Positions 52,827 through 60,126 of a stretch of DNA of 64,000 bases are shown here, piece after piece; the first letter of the stretch is position 1, and each line of letters opens with the position of its first letter. The translations under genes and the position numbers were made by a program. Location of the stretch: positions 31,497-95,496 of the forward strand of contig CAMZCM010000009.1 of the NCBI GenBank assembly GCA_947305005.1, written 5' to 3'. The notes beneath the pieces are model-generated. The model did not search any database, was not told where the DNA came from, and was given only the letters and a program-made list of their open reading frames with translations. The DNA comes from an uncultured Prevotellaceae bacterium (GTDB lineage: Bacteria; Bacteroidota; Bacteroidia; Bacteroidales; Bacteroidaceae).

Positions 52827-52862
52827 GCTTAGATATAGAATTCGGAGGAATCGATGAGGCCG
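52827..52862 (-). repeat. 36-bp inverted repeat, left copy (3' end of the LuxR-type gene)
   Basis: This segment encodes the last codons (LIDSSEFYI and stop) of the LuxR-type gene. It matches 55526-55561 in inverted orientation at 35 of 36 positions. Confidence 0.9.
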
Positions 52863-53470
52863 GCACGGAGGGCGTACTTGGTGGCTTCGTGAGCGGTGTT
52901 GATGCCAAGCTTGCGGAAGATGTTCTTACGGTGGGTGGTGATTGTGTGGATGCTGGAGAATCGCTCGGCAGCTATTTCCTTAGTGGTCTTTCCCTGCGCG
53001 ATGGCTTTCACGATCTCGGTCTCTGTCTGTGTCAGAAGGGCAGGTTTCTCCTCTTCCTGTTGTTGCGAAAGCAGCACTTCGAGCGCTCGCTGGCTGATAA
53101 AACGATTGTTGCGGCTGGTCGCCTGCAAAGCTTCGCGTATCTCGCTCAGAGGGCCGTCCTTGAAGACTATGCTGAACTGGTGTGAGGAATAGGCTACGCG
53201 ACGGATGAACTGAGGTGTCAGCTCTTCGCTGATGAGAATCCATTGTGATTGCTTGAAGCGCTCGGCCACTATCAGGAGCTGATCTTCATCGGAGAAATCG
53301 AAGAGCGTGTAATCAAGCAATACCACTGCGATCTCGTGCTCCTTGAGCAGGGTCACGAGCCCAGCCTTGTCCGATGCACGAAAGACCGTGTTCTCTTCAT
53401 CGTTACGAAGCAGACTCTCCAACGCGAAACGCGTCAGTTCCTGATTGTCGGCTATGATATAATTTCTCAT
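52829..53470 (-). CDS. Orphan LuxR/NarL-type response regulator
   Basis: This is a 213-residue protein. The N-terminal receiver-like domain (MRNYIIADNQELTRFALESLL; IAVVLLDYTLFD with the likely phospho-Asp) is followed by a LuxR helix-turn-helix (LLTQTETEIVKAIAQGKTTKEIA; IHTITTHRKNIFRKLGI). No sensor kinase is adjacent. A TACCTTTA box about 30 bases upstream may be its promoter, which favours ATG 53470 over a longer frame. Its stop lies in a 36-bp sequence repeated in inverted orientation at 55526-55561. Confidence 0.88.
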   Translation of the reverse strand: MRNYIIADNQELTRFALESLLRNDEENTVFRASDKAGLVTLLKEHEIAVVLLDYTLFDFSDEDQLLIVAERFKQSQWILISEELTPQFIRRVAYSSHQFSIVFKDGPLSEIREALQATSRNNRFISQRALEVLLSQQQEEEKPALLTQTETEIVKAIAQGKTTKEIAAERFSSIHTITTHRKNIFRKLGINTAHEATKYALRAGLIDSSEFYI

Positions 53471-53580
53471 AACTGTAAGTGTGGAGAATCCGGCGGTAAA
53501 GGTACGGAGTTTAACGCAATCTGCCAAATCTTTTGAGGGATTTGGCAGATCGCACTAACAATGTTTACTCATCAAATAAC

Positions 53581-54873
53581 TTAAATCTTATCCAGTGCCT
53601 GTGCCAGGTCGTCGATGATGTCGTCAATGTGCTCGGTACCGATGGACAGACGAACCGTGGAGGGTGTGATGTGTTGTTCTGCCAACTCTTCGGGTGAGAG
53701 CTGTGAGTGGGTGGTGGTGTAGGGGTGAATCACGAGGCTCTTCACATCTGCAACATTGGCTAAGAGAGAGAAAATCTGAAGGGCATCGATGAACTTCCAG
53801 GCCTCTTCCTGTCCACCCTTGATCTCGAACGTGAAGATGGAGCCACCACCATTGGGGAAGTACTTCTTATAGAGCTTGTGGTCGTGGTGACTCTCCAGAG
53901 CCGGATGGTTCACTTTGGCCACTTTCGGGTGCTTGGAAAGGAAGTCAACCACCTTGAGCGCATTCTCCACATGACGCTCTACGCGCAGGCTCAGCGTCTC
54001 TACACCCTGCAACAAGATGAAGGCATTGAAGGGCGAAATGGCAGCACCCGTATCGCGCAACACCACCGCACGGATGCGAGTCACAAAGGCGGCAGGACCG
54101 GCAACGTCTGCAAAGACTGCACCGTGGTACGAGGGGTCCGGCTTGGCCAGCGTAGGGAAAAGGTCGGCGTTGGCTTTCCAGTTAAACTTACCGCCATCCA
54201 CGATGACACCACCGAGTGAGGTACCGTGACCACCCAAGAACTTGGTTGCGGAGTGCACCACGACGTCTGCGCCGTGCTCCAACGGACGAATCAGATAAGG
54301 TGTGCCGAAAGTGTTATCGACGATAAGGGGGATATTGTGCTTATGAGCCACAGCTGCTACACCTTCGATGTCGAGCACATCAGAGTTGGGGTTACCAAAG
54401 GTCTCTGCATAGACCACCTTCGTGTTGGGCTTGATGGCTGCTTCGAGGGCTGCAAGATCATTCACATTGATAATGGTGTTTGTGATGCCCTGCGTAGCCA
54501 GCGTGTGGGTAATCAGGTTGTAGGAACCGCCATAGAGGTTGTCGGCAGCTACGATGTGGTCACCCGCCTGCACGATGTTCTGCAAGGCGTAAGTGATAGC
54601 TGCAGCACCAGAGGCAACAGCCAGACCTGCGACACCACCCTCGAGGGCTGCAACACGATCTTCGAATACACTCTGTGTGGAATTTGTCAAGCGACCATAG
54701 ATATTACCTGCATCGCGCAGACCGAAACGGTCAGCAGCATGCTGGGAGTTATGGAACACGTAGCTCGTGGTCTGATAGATGGGTACTGCCCTGGAGTCAG
54801 TAGCGGGGTCAGCCTGTTCTTGGCCTACATGTAGTTGCAAAGTCTCGAAGCGATAATTCTTTTTTGTACTCAT
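53581..54873 (-). CDS. metY: O-acetylhomoserine sulfhydrylase (PLP-dependent)
   Basis: This is a 430-residue Cys/Met-metabolism PLP enzyme. The length and the long C-terminal half fit O-acetylhomoserine (thiol)-lyase rather than cystathionine lyase. Motifs: VGQEQADPATDSRAVPIYQT, DNLYGGSYNLITHTL, and the PLP lysine in VVHSATKFLGGHG. It makes homocysteine from O-acetylhomoserine and sulfide. It is divergent from an Lrp/AsnC gene that may regulate it. ATG 54873 lies after the promoter; upstream in-frame residues are not coding. Confidence 0.92.
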   Translation of the reverse strand: MSTKKNYRFETLQLHVGQEQADPATDSRAVPIYQTTSYVFHNSQHAADRFGLRDAGNIYGRLTNSTQSVFEDRVAALEGGVAGLAVASGAAAITYALQNIVQAGDHIVAADNLYGGSYNLITHTLATQGITNTIINVNDLAALEAAIKPNTKVVYAETFGNPNSDVLDIEGVAAVAHKHNIPLIVDNTFGTPYLIRPLEHGADVVVHSATKFLGGHGTSLGGVIVDGGKFNWKANADLFPTLAKPDPSYHGAVFADVAGPAAFVTRIRAVVLRDTGAAISPFNAFILLQGVETLSLRVERHVENALKVVDFLSKHPKVAKVNHPALESHHDHKLYKKYFPNGGGSIFTFEIKGGQEEAWKFIDALQIFSLLANVADVKSLVIHPYTTTHSQLSPEELAEQHITPSTVRLSIGTEHIDDIIDDLAQALDKI

Positions 54874-54920
54874 AGTTGTAATGTTTTTATGTTTTGATGT
54901 TTTTTGTTTCGTTTGACGCT

Positions 54921-54928
54921 GCAAAGGT
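54921..54928 (-). promoter_or_regulatory. metY promoter
   Basis: TACCTTTG followed by CAGCG lies 48 bases before the ATG. Confidence 0.7.
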
Positions 54929-54981
54929 ACAGAGTTTTGGAAATATCTTCCAAATATCTTGTTATATTCAGAAGAATCCGC

Positions 54982-54989
54982 TATTTTTG
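54982..54989 (+). promoter_or_regulatory. Lrp/AsnC gene promoter
   Basis: TATTTTTG followed by CACC lies 70 bases before the ATG, divergent from the metY promoter 53 bases away. Confidence 0.65.
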
Positions 54990-55058
54990 CACCGTTAACA
55001 GAAAATACTTCCAAGACGAGGTCCCAAAAGGGCCTCTAAAAGAATAATATTCCACATT

Positions 55059-55523
55059 ATGGCTGAAACATTAGACGAAACCGACCTGCAGATCCTCAAA
55101 ACGCTGCAAAAAAACGCGAAATTAACCACCAAAGAGCTGGCTGATGCCGTACATTTGACCCCAACACCCGTGTTTGAGCGTCAAAAACGTCTCGAACGGC
55201 AAGGTTATATCAAGAAGTATGTAGCCATTCTCGACCCGGACAAACTGGACAAGGGTTTGCTGGTGTTCTGTAAGGTGAAACTCCAGCAAATCAACCACGA
55301 GATAGCCGATGCCTTCACCCGTCGTATCCTTCGCATCCCAGAGGTCACAGAGTGCTACAACACCTCAGGTGCTTATGATTATCTATTAAAGGTGCGCGCG
55401 CGAGATATGAAGGAATACCAGGAATTTGTGTTGAACAAACTCGGAGATATCGATAACGTCGGCGCTATCGAGAGCACCTTTGTGATGAGCGAGGTGAAGC
55501 AAACCTATGGCCTCAATCTCTAA
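55059..55523 (+). CDS. Lrp/AsnC-family transcription regulator
   Basis: This is a 154-residue protein: N-terminal helix-turn-helix (LDETDLQILKTLQKNAKLTTKELA; PTPVFERQKRLERQGYIK) and C-terminal RAM ligand-binding domain (VTECYNTSGAYDYLLKVRARDM). It binds amino acids and forms octamers in this family. Divergence from metY suggests control of sulfur amino-acid synthesis (inference). Confidence 0.92.
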   Translation: MAETLDETDLQILKTLQKNAKLTTKELADAVHLTPTPVFERQKRLERQGYIKKYVAILDPDKLDKGLLVFCKVKLQQINHEIADAFTRRILRIPEVTECYNTSGAYDYLLKVRARDMKEYQEFVLNKLGDIDNVGAIESTFVMSEVKQTYGLNL

Positions 55524-55525
55524 AT

Positions 55526-55561
55526 CGGCCTCATCGATTCTTCCGAATTCTATATCTAAGC
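55526..55561 (+). repeat. 36-bp inverted repeat, right copy
   Basis: Three bases after the AsnC-type stop, this + strand sequence reads LIDSSEFYI and stop in the frame of the LuxR-type gene tail, 35 of 36 bases the same. It lies just upstream of the hipBST promoters. Confidence 0.9.
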
Positions 55562-55578
55562 TTGGTCTTCTAAGACCT

Positions 55579-55586
55579 TACTTTTG
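55579..55586 (+). promoter_or_regulatory. hipBST promoter P1
   Basis: TACTTTTG followed by CATT lies 7 bases before operator O1. Confidence 0.6.
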
Positions 55587-55593
55587 CATTTAA

Positions 55594-55609
55594 TCACAAT
55601 TTATTGTGA
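55594..55609 (+). promoter_or_regulatory. hipBST operator O1
   Basis: TCACAAT-TT-ATTGTGA is a perfect 7-bp inverted repeat directly after P1, the likely binding site of the HipB-like dimer. Confidence 0.75.
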
Positions 55610-55638
55610 AAATCCTTTGTCGTTCCAATTGTTTATCC

Positions 55639-55646
55639 TACCTTTG
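55639..55646 (+). promoter_or_regulatory. hipBST promoter P2
   Basis: TACCTTTG followed by CAAA lies 8 bases before operator O2, exactly 60 bases after P1. Confidence 0.7.
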
Positions 55647-55654
55647 CAAAAAAA

Positions 55655-55670
55655 TCACACTGTATTGTGA
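55655..55670 (+). promoter_or_regulatory. hipBST operator O2
   Basis: TCACACT-GT-ATTGTGA has one mismatch to the O1 palindrome and lies next to the hipB start, so the repressor would block both RNA start and ribosome access. Confidence 0.75.
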
Positions 55671-55672
55671 AT

Positions 55673-55894
55673 ATGGACGCAAAAGAAATAGGTAATATCA
55701 TCAAAGAACGGCGAAAGTATTTAGGCGTAAACCAGCAGACACTTTCCGATTTGGCGGGCGTGGGACTCAATACGCTGGTTGCCATAGAGCGAGGTGAGGG
55801 AAATCCACAACTCAGCACTTTGCAGACAATTCTTGACACTCTCGGGTTACAAATGAATATTAACTTAAAGACATTGGATTATGAGACAGTGTAA
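55673..55894 (+). CDS. hipB: HipB-like XRE-family antitoxin/repressor
   Basis: This is a 73-residue protein that is almost entirely one helix-turn-helix domain (IIKERRKYLGVNQQTLSDLAGVGLNTLVAIERGEGNPQLSTLQ). It should bind the two TCACAAT palindromes upstream and repress the operon. ATG 55673 is chosen; GTG 55667 lies inside O2. Its end overlaps hipS by 14 bases. Confidence 0.88.
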   Translation: MDAKEIGNIIKERRKYLGVNQQTLSDLAGVGLNTLVAIERGEGNPQLSTLQTILDTLGLQMNINLKTLDYETV

Positions 55895-56192
55895 GGTTTT
55901 TGTTCACGATGTGGAAGCCGGCATTCTGCAAGAGACAGATGACCGCCAGTATATCTTTACATATAACAATAGTTATGTGGGAGATCCTGTCTGTTTGGCG
56001 ATGCCCGTTCGCACAGAGCCTTATCGCAGTGCTCATCTCTTTCCCTATTTCTTTAATATGCTCTCAGAGGGTGCCAACCGTCAGACCCAATCCATGCTAC
56101 TGCATATTGATGAAAACGATGATTTCGGCATTCTTTTGGCAACAGCTCAAGAGGATACAATAGGTGCCGTCACGATTAAACCCATAGAATGA
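55881..56192 (+). CDS. hipS: HipS-like protein (detached HipA N-terminal domain)
   Basis: This is a 103-residue protein matching the N-subdomain of HipA (VFVHDVEAGILQE; YIFTYNNSYVGDPVCLAMPVR; LFPYFFNMLSEGAN). In the E. coli O127 HipBST system this small subunit is the antitoxin that neutralises the HipT kinase. The ATGA overlap with hipT couples their synthesis. Confidence 0.88.
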   Translation: MRQCKVFVHDVEAGILQETDDRQYIFTYNNSYVGDPVCLAMPVRTEPYRSAHLFPYFFNMLSEGANRQTQSMLLHIDENDDFGILLATAQEDTIGAVTIKPIE

Positions 56193-57202
56193 TGGACGCT
56201 TTGAAAGTTTGCCCCTCAACGCTTGCAGAAGGTTTTAATACCTATTCACCTGCTGCCCGCAAACAGTTGTTTGACGGTAAAAATGTGTCACATATTCTCC
56301 CATTCGACAGTCCTAATAACGAAAGTGCAGATACAGAGGAATATGCTCGCCACGTGGGTCGCATCTCCCTATCTGGCGTGCAACCCAAAGCAAGCCTGCT
56401 GCTTGGTACTAATGGTCAACTAGTCAAACCCTCAGAAGGGGAACGTGGACAATATATCCTGAAGCCAGCTCCATCTTCTTATTCGTTGTTAGAGCGGAAA
56501 TACTGTCCAGCCAATGAGCATCTGAGTATGCAGCTCGCTGCTCAGGTCTATCATATTGAGACGGCTGCCAATGGTCTCTGTTTCTTTCGTGATGGTGAGG
56601 CGGCTTATCTGACACGTCGGTTCGATGTCACTCCTGATGGCGGCAAATACCAACAGGAAGATTTAGCTTCGTTGGGAGGATTAACCAAAGTGAATGGTGG
56701 AAGTGACTATAAATACAGCAACCTGAGCTATGAAGAGTGCGCAGAAATCATTCGAAAATATACAAAAGCCGCCCCCATCGAGGTGCTGAAGTTCTTTCGT
56801 ATCGTGGTGTTTAACTATCTTATTTTGAACGACGATGCCCATTTGAAGAACTTCTCCTTGATGAATCGTGGTGACGGAGAGTATCACCTGACACCTGCTT
56901 ACGATCTGATCAATACGAGCCTGCACCTTCATGAGCCTCGCATCTTTGCACTTGACAAAGGCTTGTTTCGCGAGGGCATGCATTTTTCAGATACCCACAC
57001 AATCACTCGCAAGGATTTCGAAGAATTTGGGCATCGCATCGATCTGTCTGCCCGTATTATTAAACGTGAACTTGATTTCTTTGCAGCCGAGCAACCTCTC
57101 GCTCAAAAACTGATTCATCGTTCTTTTCTCTCCGAAAAGTTAAAGCGATTCTATTGGCAGTCGTACAATTATCGAAGGATTACAATAGGTAGAGACCTAT
57201 AG
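56189..57202 (+). CDS. hipT: HipT-like Ser/Thr kinase toxin
   Basis: This is a 337-residue HipA-type kinase lacking the N-subdomain. It has an SLSG loop motif (Ser60, Ser62) before VQPKASL, matching the Ser-X-Ser autophosphorylation motif of HipT. The ATP lysine lies in YILKPA (Lys92), the catalytic segment is NDDAHLKNFS (Asp216), and the metal Asp lies in TPAYDLI (Asp239). HipT of E. coli phosphorylates tryptophanyl-tRNA synthetase; the target here is unknown. The last codons (GRDL and stop) fall in a GTAGAGACC repeat. Confidence 0.9.
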   Translation: MMDALKVCPSTLAEGFNTYSPAARKQLFDGKNVSHILPFDSPNNESADTEEYARHVGRISLSGVQPKASLLLGTNGQLVKPSEGERGQYILKPAPSSYSLLERKYCPANEHLSMQLAAQVYHIETAANGLCFFRDGEAAYLTRRFDVTPDGGKYQQEDLASLGGLTKVNGGSDYKYSNLSYEECAEIIRKYTKAAPIEVLKFFRIVVFNYLILNDDAHLKNFSLMNRGDGEYHLTPAYDLINTSLHLHEPRIFALDKGLFREGMHFSDTHTITRKDFEEFGHRIDLSARIIKRELDFFAAEQPLAQKLIHRSFLSEKLKRFYWQSYNYRRITIGRDL

Positions 57203-57277
57203 CCCAAAAGGTAGAGACGTTTGGGCCAAAAGGTCTCTACCTTTGGCGCTACAAGTAGAGACCTTTGGCGTCATAGG
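57188..57277 (+). repeat. GTAGAGACC repeat array with palindrome
   Basis: Four ~22-bp units based on GTAGAGAC(C/G)TTTGG occur, three direct and one inverted. The first overlaps the hipT stop. Units two and three form a hairpin (57211-57240) with arms GTAGAGAC...TTTGG and CCAAA...GTCTCTAC. Confidence 0.8.
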
Positions 57278-57307
57278 TATATTCACCTTTTTTTGCTAGC
57301 ATTAATA

Positions 57308-57375
57308 GTAACAATTGCTACCATTAATACCAGCAATTTTTTCCTTTTATGGTAGCAAAAATTATCCTTAAGGCT
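57308..57375 (+). repeat. Degenerate ~22-bp tandem units, copy B of a dispersed family
   Basis: It starts with GTAACAATTGCTAC (57308-57321), identical to 37220-37233, and continues with AGCAATTTTTTCC and GCAAAAATTATCCTTA units in the same order as copy A. Confidence 0.65.
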
Positions 57376-57435
57376 TTCGTCGGCTTTCGCTTTTCGACAC
57401 ATTTTTATAGTTATATGTGAAAAAGTTGAGGATTT

Positions 57436-57468
57436 TTGATAGACGAATCAAAATAATCCTTAAATTTG
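57436..57468 (+). promoter_or_regulatory. Promoter with -33 TTG and TAAATTTG
   Basis: TTG at 57436-57438 and TAAATTTG at 57461-57468 are separated by 22 bases, close to the Bacteroidetes consensus of 19-21. Transcription would start near 57475 and run through the long palindrome to the lipoprotein genes. Confidence 0.65.
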
Positions 57469-57566
57469 CCCCCGATTCTTCGTGTCTTGTGCTGATTTGG
57501 CACCGTGAACGCGTTCACATCACCTTATCTCCAAGACTGCCTGCGCCGAAAGGGTGGGTATATGAG

Positions 57567-57822
57567 AGTCGCTATATATTGAAAGGCGTTACTTGACGCT
57601 TTGTTCTTGACTCTTCGGAATCTGGCAGTTCCAAAACTTGTAGTCAAACAACAAAGCAACAATGGCGTCCATGGGTATGTAATATACACCTATATATTAT
57701 TATAGGTATTGCATATCGGCGTGGGCTTCGGCGTTGCTCGTTTCGACTACAAAAGCAATGCCAGAGCTTCGAAGAGTGAGACGGGCAACAGGTCTGATTC
57801 TCACGCTTTTTGTATATATGCA
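57567..57822. repeat. Long imperfect palindrome (~255 bp)
   Basis: The arms around a centre near 57697 mirror each other: ACCTATA/TATAGGT at the centre (57687-57706), CTTGTAGTCAAAC with GTTTCGACTACAAAAG, CTCTTCGG...CTGGCA with TGCCAGAG...CGAAGAG, and CTATATAT...AAGGCG with CGCTTTTTGTATATAT outermost. It could be a MITE-like element or a highly structured RNA leader. A separate 14-bp palindrome GTGAACGCGTTCAC lies at 57505-57518. Confidence 0.65.
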
Positions 57823-57932
57823 GTTAATAGAAAGGATTCGCTCTGTCAGGAGAGTCGCAGAGCATATTATTTACCTAATTAACTACAATAATTCATCGTA
57901 AACTATTTATTAACCTTTAAAATAAGACGAAA

Positions 57933-58529
57933 ATGAAAAAGAATGTATTGATAATGATGGCTCTCATTGCTAGTGCGTTTGTTATACTAGGCTGTGGTAG
58001 CAGTAAGAAGACTGTTTCACAACAAACTTTGCCACAAAGTGGAAATTATTCAGATCCTTTTGGACCAACAACGCGTACCCCTTTATTTAGACCAAGTGAT
58101 GAGAACTATTGGTATGAGGTGGGTATCGCTTCTGGCCCCAAAGCACGTATGGGGCAGGTACGTATTGAAGCTTTGAGAAACGCACAAGCATTAGTACGTG
58201 AAGAGATGCAACATGCATATCAAGGAAAAGTGAAAGAATTAAGTAATATGGCCGGTGACAATATTGATACGGATTATCAGAATAAAGCTACAGCCATTGG
58301 CACTAAGACCATAGATGTGATAGTCAATAATACCAATCCAATAGATGAAATATCAAATATGGATGAAAAAGGTAACGTTACTTTCTACAGGCTTATATGT
58401 ATCTCAAAAAAAGAAACTGCTCAGAAAATTGCCAAGGCTATGTCTGAAGATAAGGATTTGAGAAGCAATTTTAAAGAGGAAGATTTACGCAAGTCCATGG
58501 AGGAGGGTTTTGCAAAGTCTCAGAATTAA
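57933..58529 (+). CDS. Lipoprotein of unknown function, LPP20-like
   Basis: This is a 198-residue lipoprotein (VILGCGSSKK). The region YEVGIASGPKARMGQVRIEALRNAQALVREEMQ resembles the LPP20/FlgT-type fold in which an Ala-rich helix follows a GxA strand. No enzyme motif is seen. The start of the next gene lies 11 bases after its stop, and the two proteins share this LPP20-like feature, so they may work together. Confidence 0.65.
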   Translation: MKKNVLIMMALIASAFVILGCGSSKKTVSQQTLPQSGNYSDPFGPTTRTPLFRPSDENYWYEVGIASGPKARMGQVRIEALRNAQALVREEMQHAYQGKVKELSNMAGDNIDTDYQNKATAIGTKTIDVIVNNTNPIDEISNMDEKGNVTFYRLICISKKETAQKIAKAMSEDKDLRSNFKEEDLRKSMEEGFAKSQN

Positions 58530-58539
58530 ATCCAAAAGT

Positions 58540-59334
58540 ATGAAAAACTCTATTGCTACATTCTTTTTTTTGCTGCTCCCATACCTATCGGTCATGGGAC
58601 AGCAGACCTCTTCAAAAGAACGTCCGTCATGGGCAGATGGATTCCGTGAAGAATACCAGAACTCCTATTTGAAGAGCTTCTCTGCTGTAGGCAGTACGAC
58701 GGAAGAGGCTCGACGGCAAGCTCTGCAAGAAGTTGCCGATGAACGCAGTCGAGCTACAGGCAGGCGATATTCCATTCAGGAAAACAACGGTGTTGTAACG
58801 ATGAGCAGCAGCGACGAGCTGACTGTGGCTGCACAAGTTGTTGACGAGTGGCATGAAGTGCTGTCTAATGGTGCTTGTAGGGTTGATTTGTTGGTGCAGA
58901 CCAAGAAGAATCCAATGTACACCTATGAACCCGTCAGCGTGACGAACAAGTATCCTTTCTCAGGTCGTGTCTTTGTCCCAGGTATGGCACAGCTATACAA
59001 AGGTAGTACGGTCAAAGGTATTGCTTTCATCGCTGCAGAAGTGGCTGCCGTTGGTGGTATCGTCGCTTTCGAGGGTTTGCGCTCGTCGTACAAATCTAAA
59101 ATCAATTCAACGAAGGATGCCAAGAAACGTCAGGACTACACGGATAAAACCAATAACATGCAGAACCTTCGCAATGCTTTCATTGCTGGCGCTGCTGCCA
59201 TCTATGCATGGAACATTGTCGATGGCATTGTAGCAAAAGGTAAGAAACATGTGGAAGTGGGACATGTCGCCATGCGTTTTGCTCCATTTGCGACACCTGA
59301 TGCTGCAGGTTTGGCCATGAATATACAATTCTAA
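58540..59334 (+). CDS. Exported protein with LPP20-like and DUF5683-like regions
   Basis: This is a 264-residue protein with a signal peptide to MGQQ. The N-terminal part (SFSAVGSTTEEARRQALQEVADERSRATG) resembles LPP20. The C-terminal part has VFVPGMAQLYKGSTVKGIAFIAAEVAAVGG and AAAIYAWNIVDGIVA, like DUF5683 proteins. It is probably in the envelope with two short membrane helices. The function is unknown. An in-frame upstream codon at 58510 lies inside the preceding gene and is not used. Confidence 0.65.
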   Translation: MKNSIATFFFLLLPYLSVMGQQTSSKERPSWADGFREEYQNSYLKSFSAVGSTTEEARRQALQEVADERSRATGRRYSIQENNGVVTMSSSDELTVAAQVVDEWHEVLSNGACRVDLLVQTKKNPMYTYEPVSVTNKYPFSGRVFVPGMAQLYKGSTVKGIAFIAAEVAAVGGIVAFEGLRSSYKSKINSTKDAKKRQDYTDKTNNMQNLRNAFIAGAAAIYAWNIVDGIVAKGKKHVEVGHVAMRFAPFATPDAAGLAMNIQF

Positions 59335-59359
59335 CTCAACAGATAAGGTAAAAACAATC

Positions 59360-59686
59360 ATGAAGAAGATTCTTTTCCTGTGCTTGATGGCACTCCCGAT
59401 ACTATTCTCCTGTTCTAAGGAGGAACCTGAGAGTTTTGGTTCCCTCTATGGTGTAGTAACAGATTCTCAGACGGGTGACCCTTTAGGCAATGTCACTGTT
59501 ACACTCAGCCCTGGTGGCAACACAAAGCTCACAGGAAGCGACGGTTTGTTTGAATTCTCTGAACTCACTCCTCAGCAATACACAATAACAGTGCAGAAGT
59601 CTGGCTATCAAACCAATCGCAAATCATTATCTGCCATTGTGGGTGAGAAGGTGCAGGCAAATATAACCATGACGCCTCAACAGTAA
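59360..59686 (+). CDS. Small lipoprotein with carboxypeptidase regulatory-like domain
   Basis: This is a 108-residue lipoprotein (ILFSCSKEE) consisting of one carboxypeptidase regulatory-like beta-sandwich (GSLYGVVTDSQTGDPLGNVTVTL; FEFSELTPQQYTITVQKSGY). No catalytic site is present. It is similar in plan to the next two proteins but more diverged. It is probably displayed on the surface. Confidence 0.75.
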   Translation: MKKILFLCLMALPILFSCSKEEPESFGSLYGVVTDSQTGDPLGNVTVTLSPGGNTKLTGSDGLFEFSELTPQQYTITVQKSGYQTNRKSLSAIVGEKVQANITMTPQQ

Positions 59687-59712
59687 GTCACAACTAACTA
59701 AAACGTAATACG

Positions 59713-60081
59713 ATGAAAAAGCTATTGATATGGGCAATGGTGCTGATGGGTATCTTGCTGAGTGCTTGTTCTAATTCAGACGATGAGGAAGAAAAAAAAG
59801 AAGAGTCTGGAAGTATCTACGGTATTGTCACCGAGCGTGATTCCGCAGAACCATTGAAGGGCATTGGCATTCAATTGTTAGACGGTTGGTCGAATGTGCT
59901 TATGACAACGCAGACTTTTGAAGATGGGAGTTACGAGTTCATGAATTTGAAACCTGGTTTTTATTACCTGGGTATAGTATCGAATAAATACTATCCTGGT
60001 GACATTAAGACTTCGGTATCTCTTGAATCTGGTCGTCAAGCAAAAATTGACTTGCCGCTTTATAAAGCCTGGGGATATTAA
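59713..60081 (+). CDS. Small lipoprotein, paralogue of the next gene's N-terminus
   Basis: This is a 122-residue lipoprotein (LLSACSNSDD) with one carboxypeptidase regulatory-like domain (GSIYGIVTERDSAEPLKGIG; YEFMNLKPGFYYLG; SGRQAKIDLPL). Its signal peptide (KLLIWAMVLMG) and domain closely match the first ~115 residues of the following protein, indicating tandem duplication. Confidence 0.75.
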   Translation: MKKLLIWAMVLMGILLSACSNSDDEEEKKEESGSIYGIVTERDSAEPLKGIGIQLLDGWSNVLMTTQTFEDGSYEFMNLKPGFYYLGIVSNKYYPGDIKTSVSLESGRQAKIDLPLYKAWGY

Positions 60082-60126
60082 AAAGGTGTCCTCTTGTAAT
60101 TTCATAGTCACATAACCAATAAAAGA

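Noticed and set aside
57188..57375. Possible CRISPR array
   Set aside because: Units are degenerate, partly inverted and adjoin without uniform spacers; no cas genes are near.
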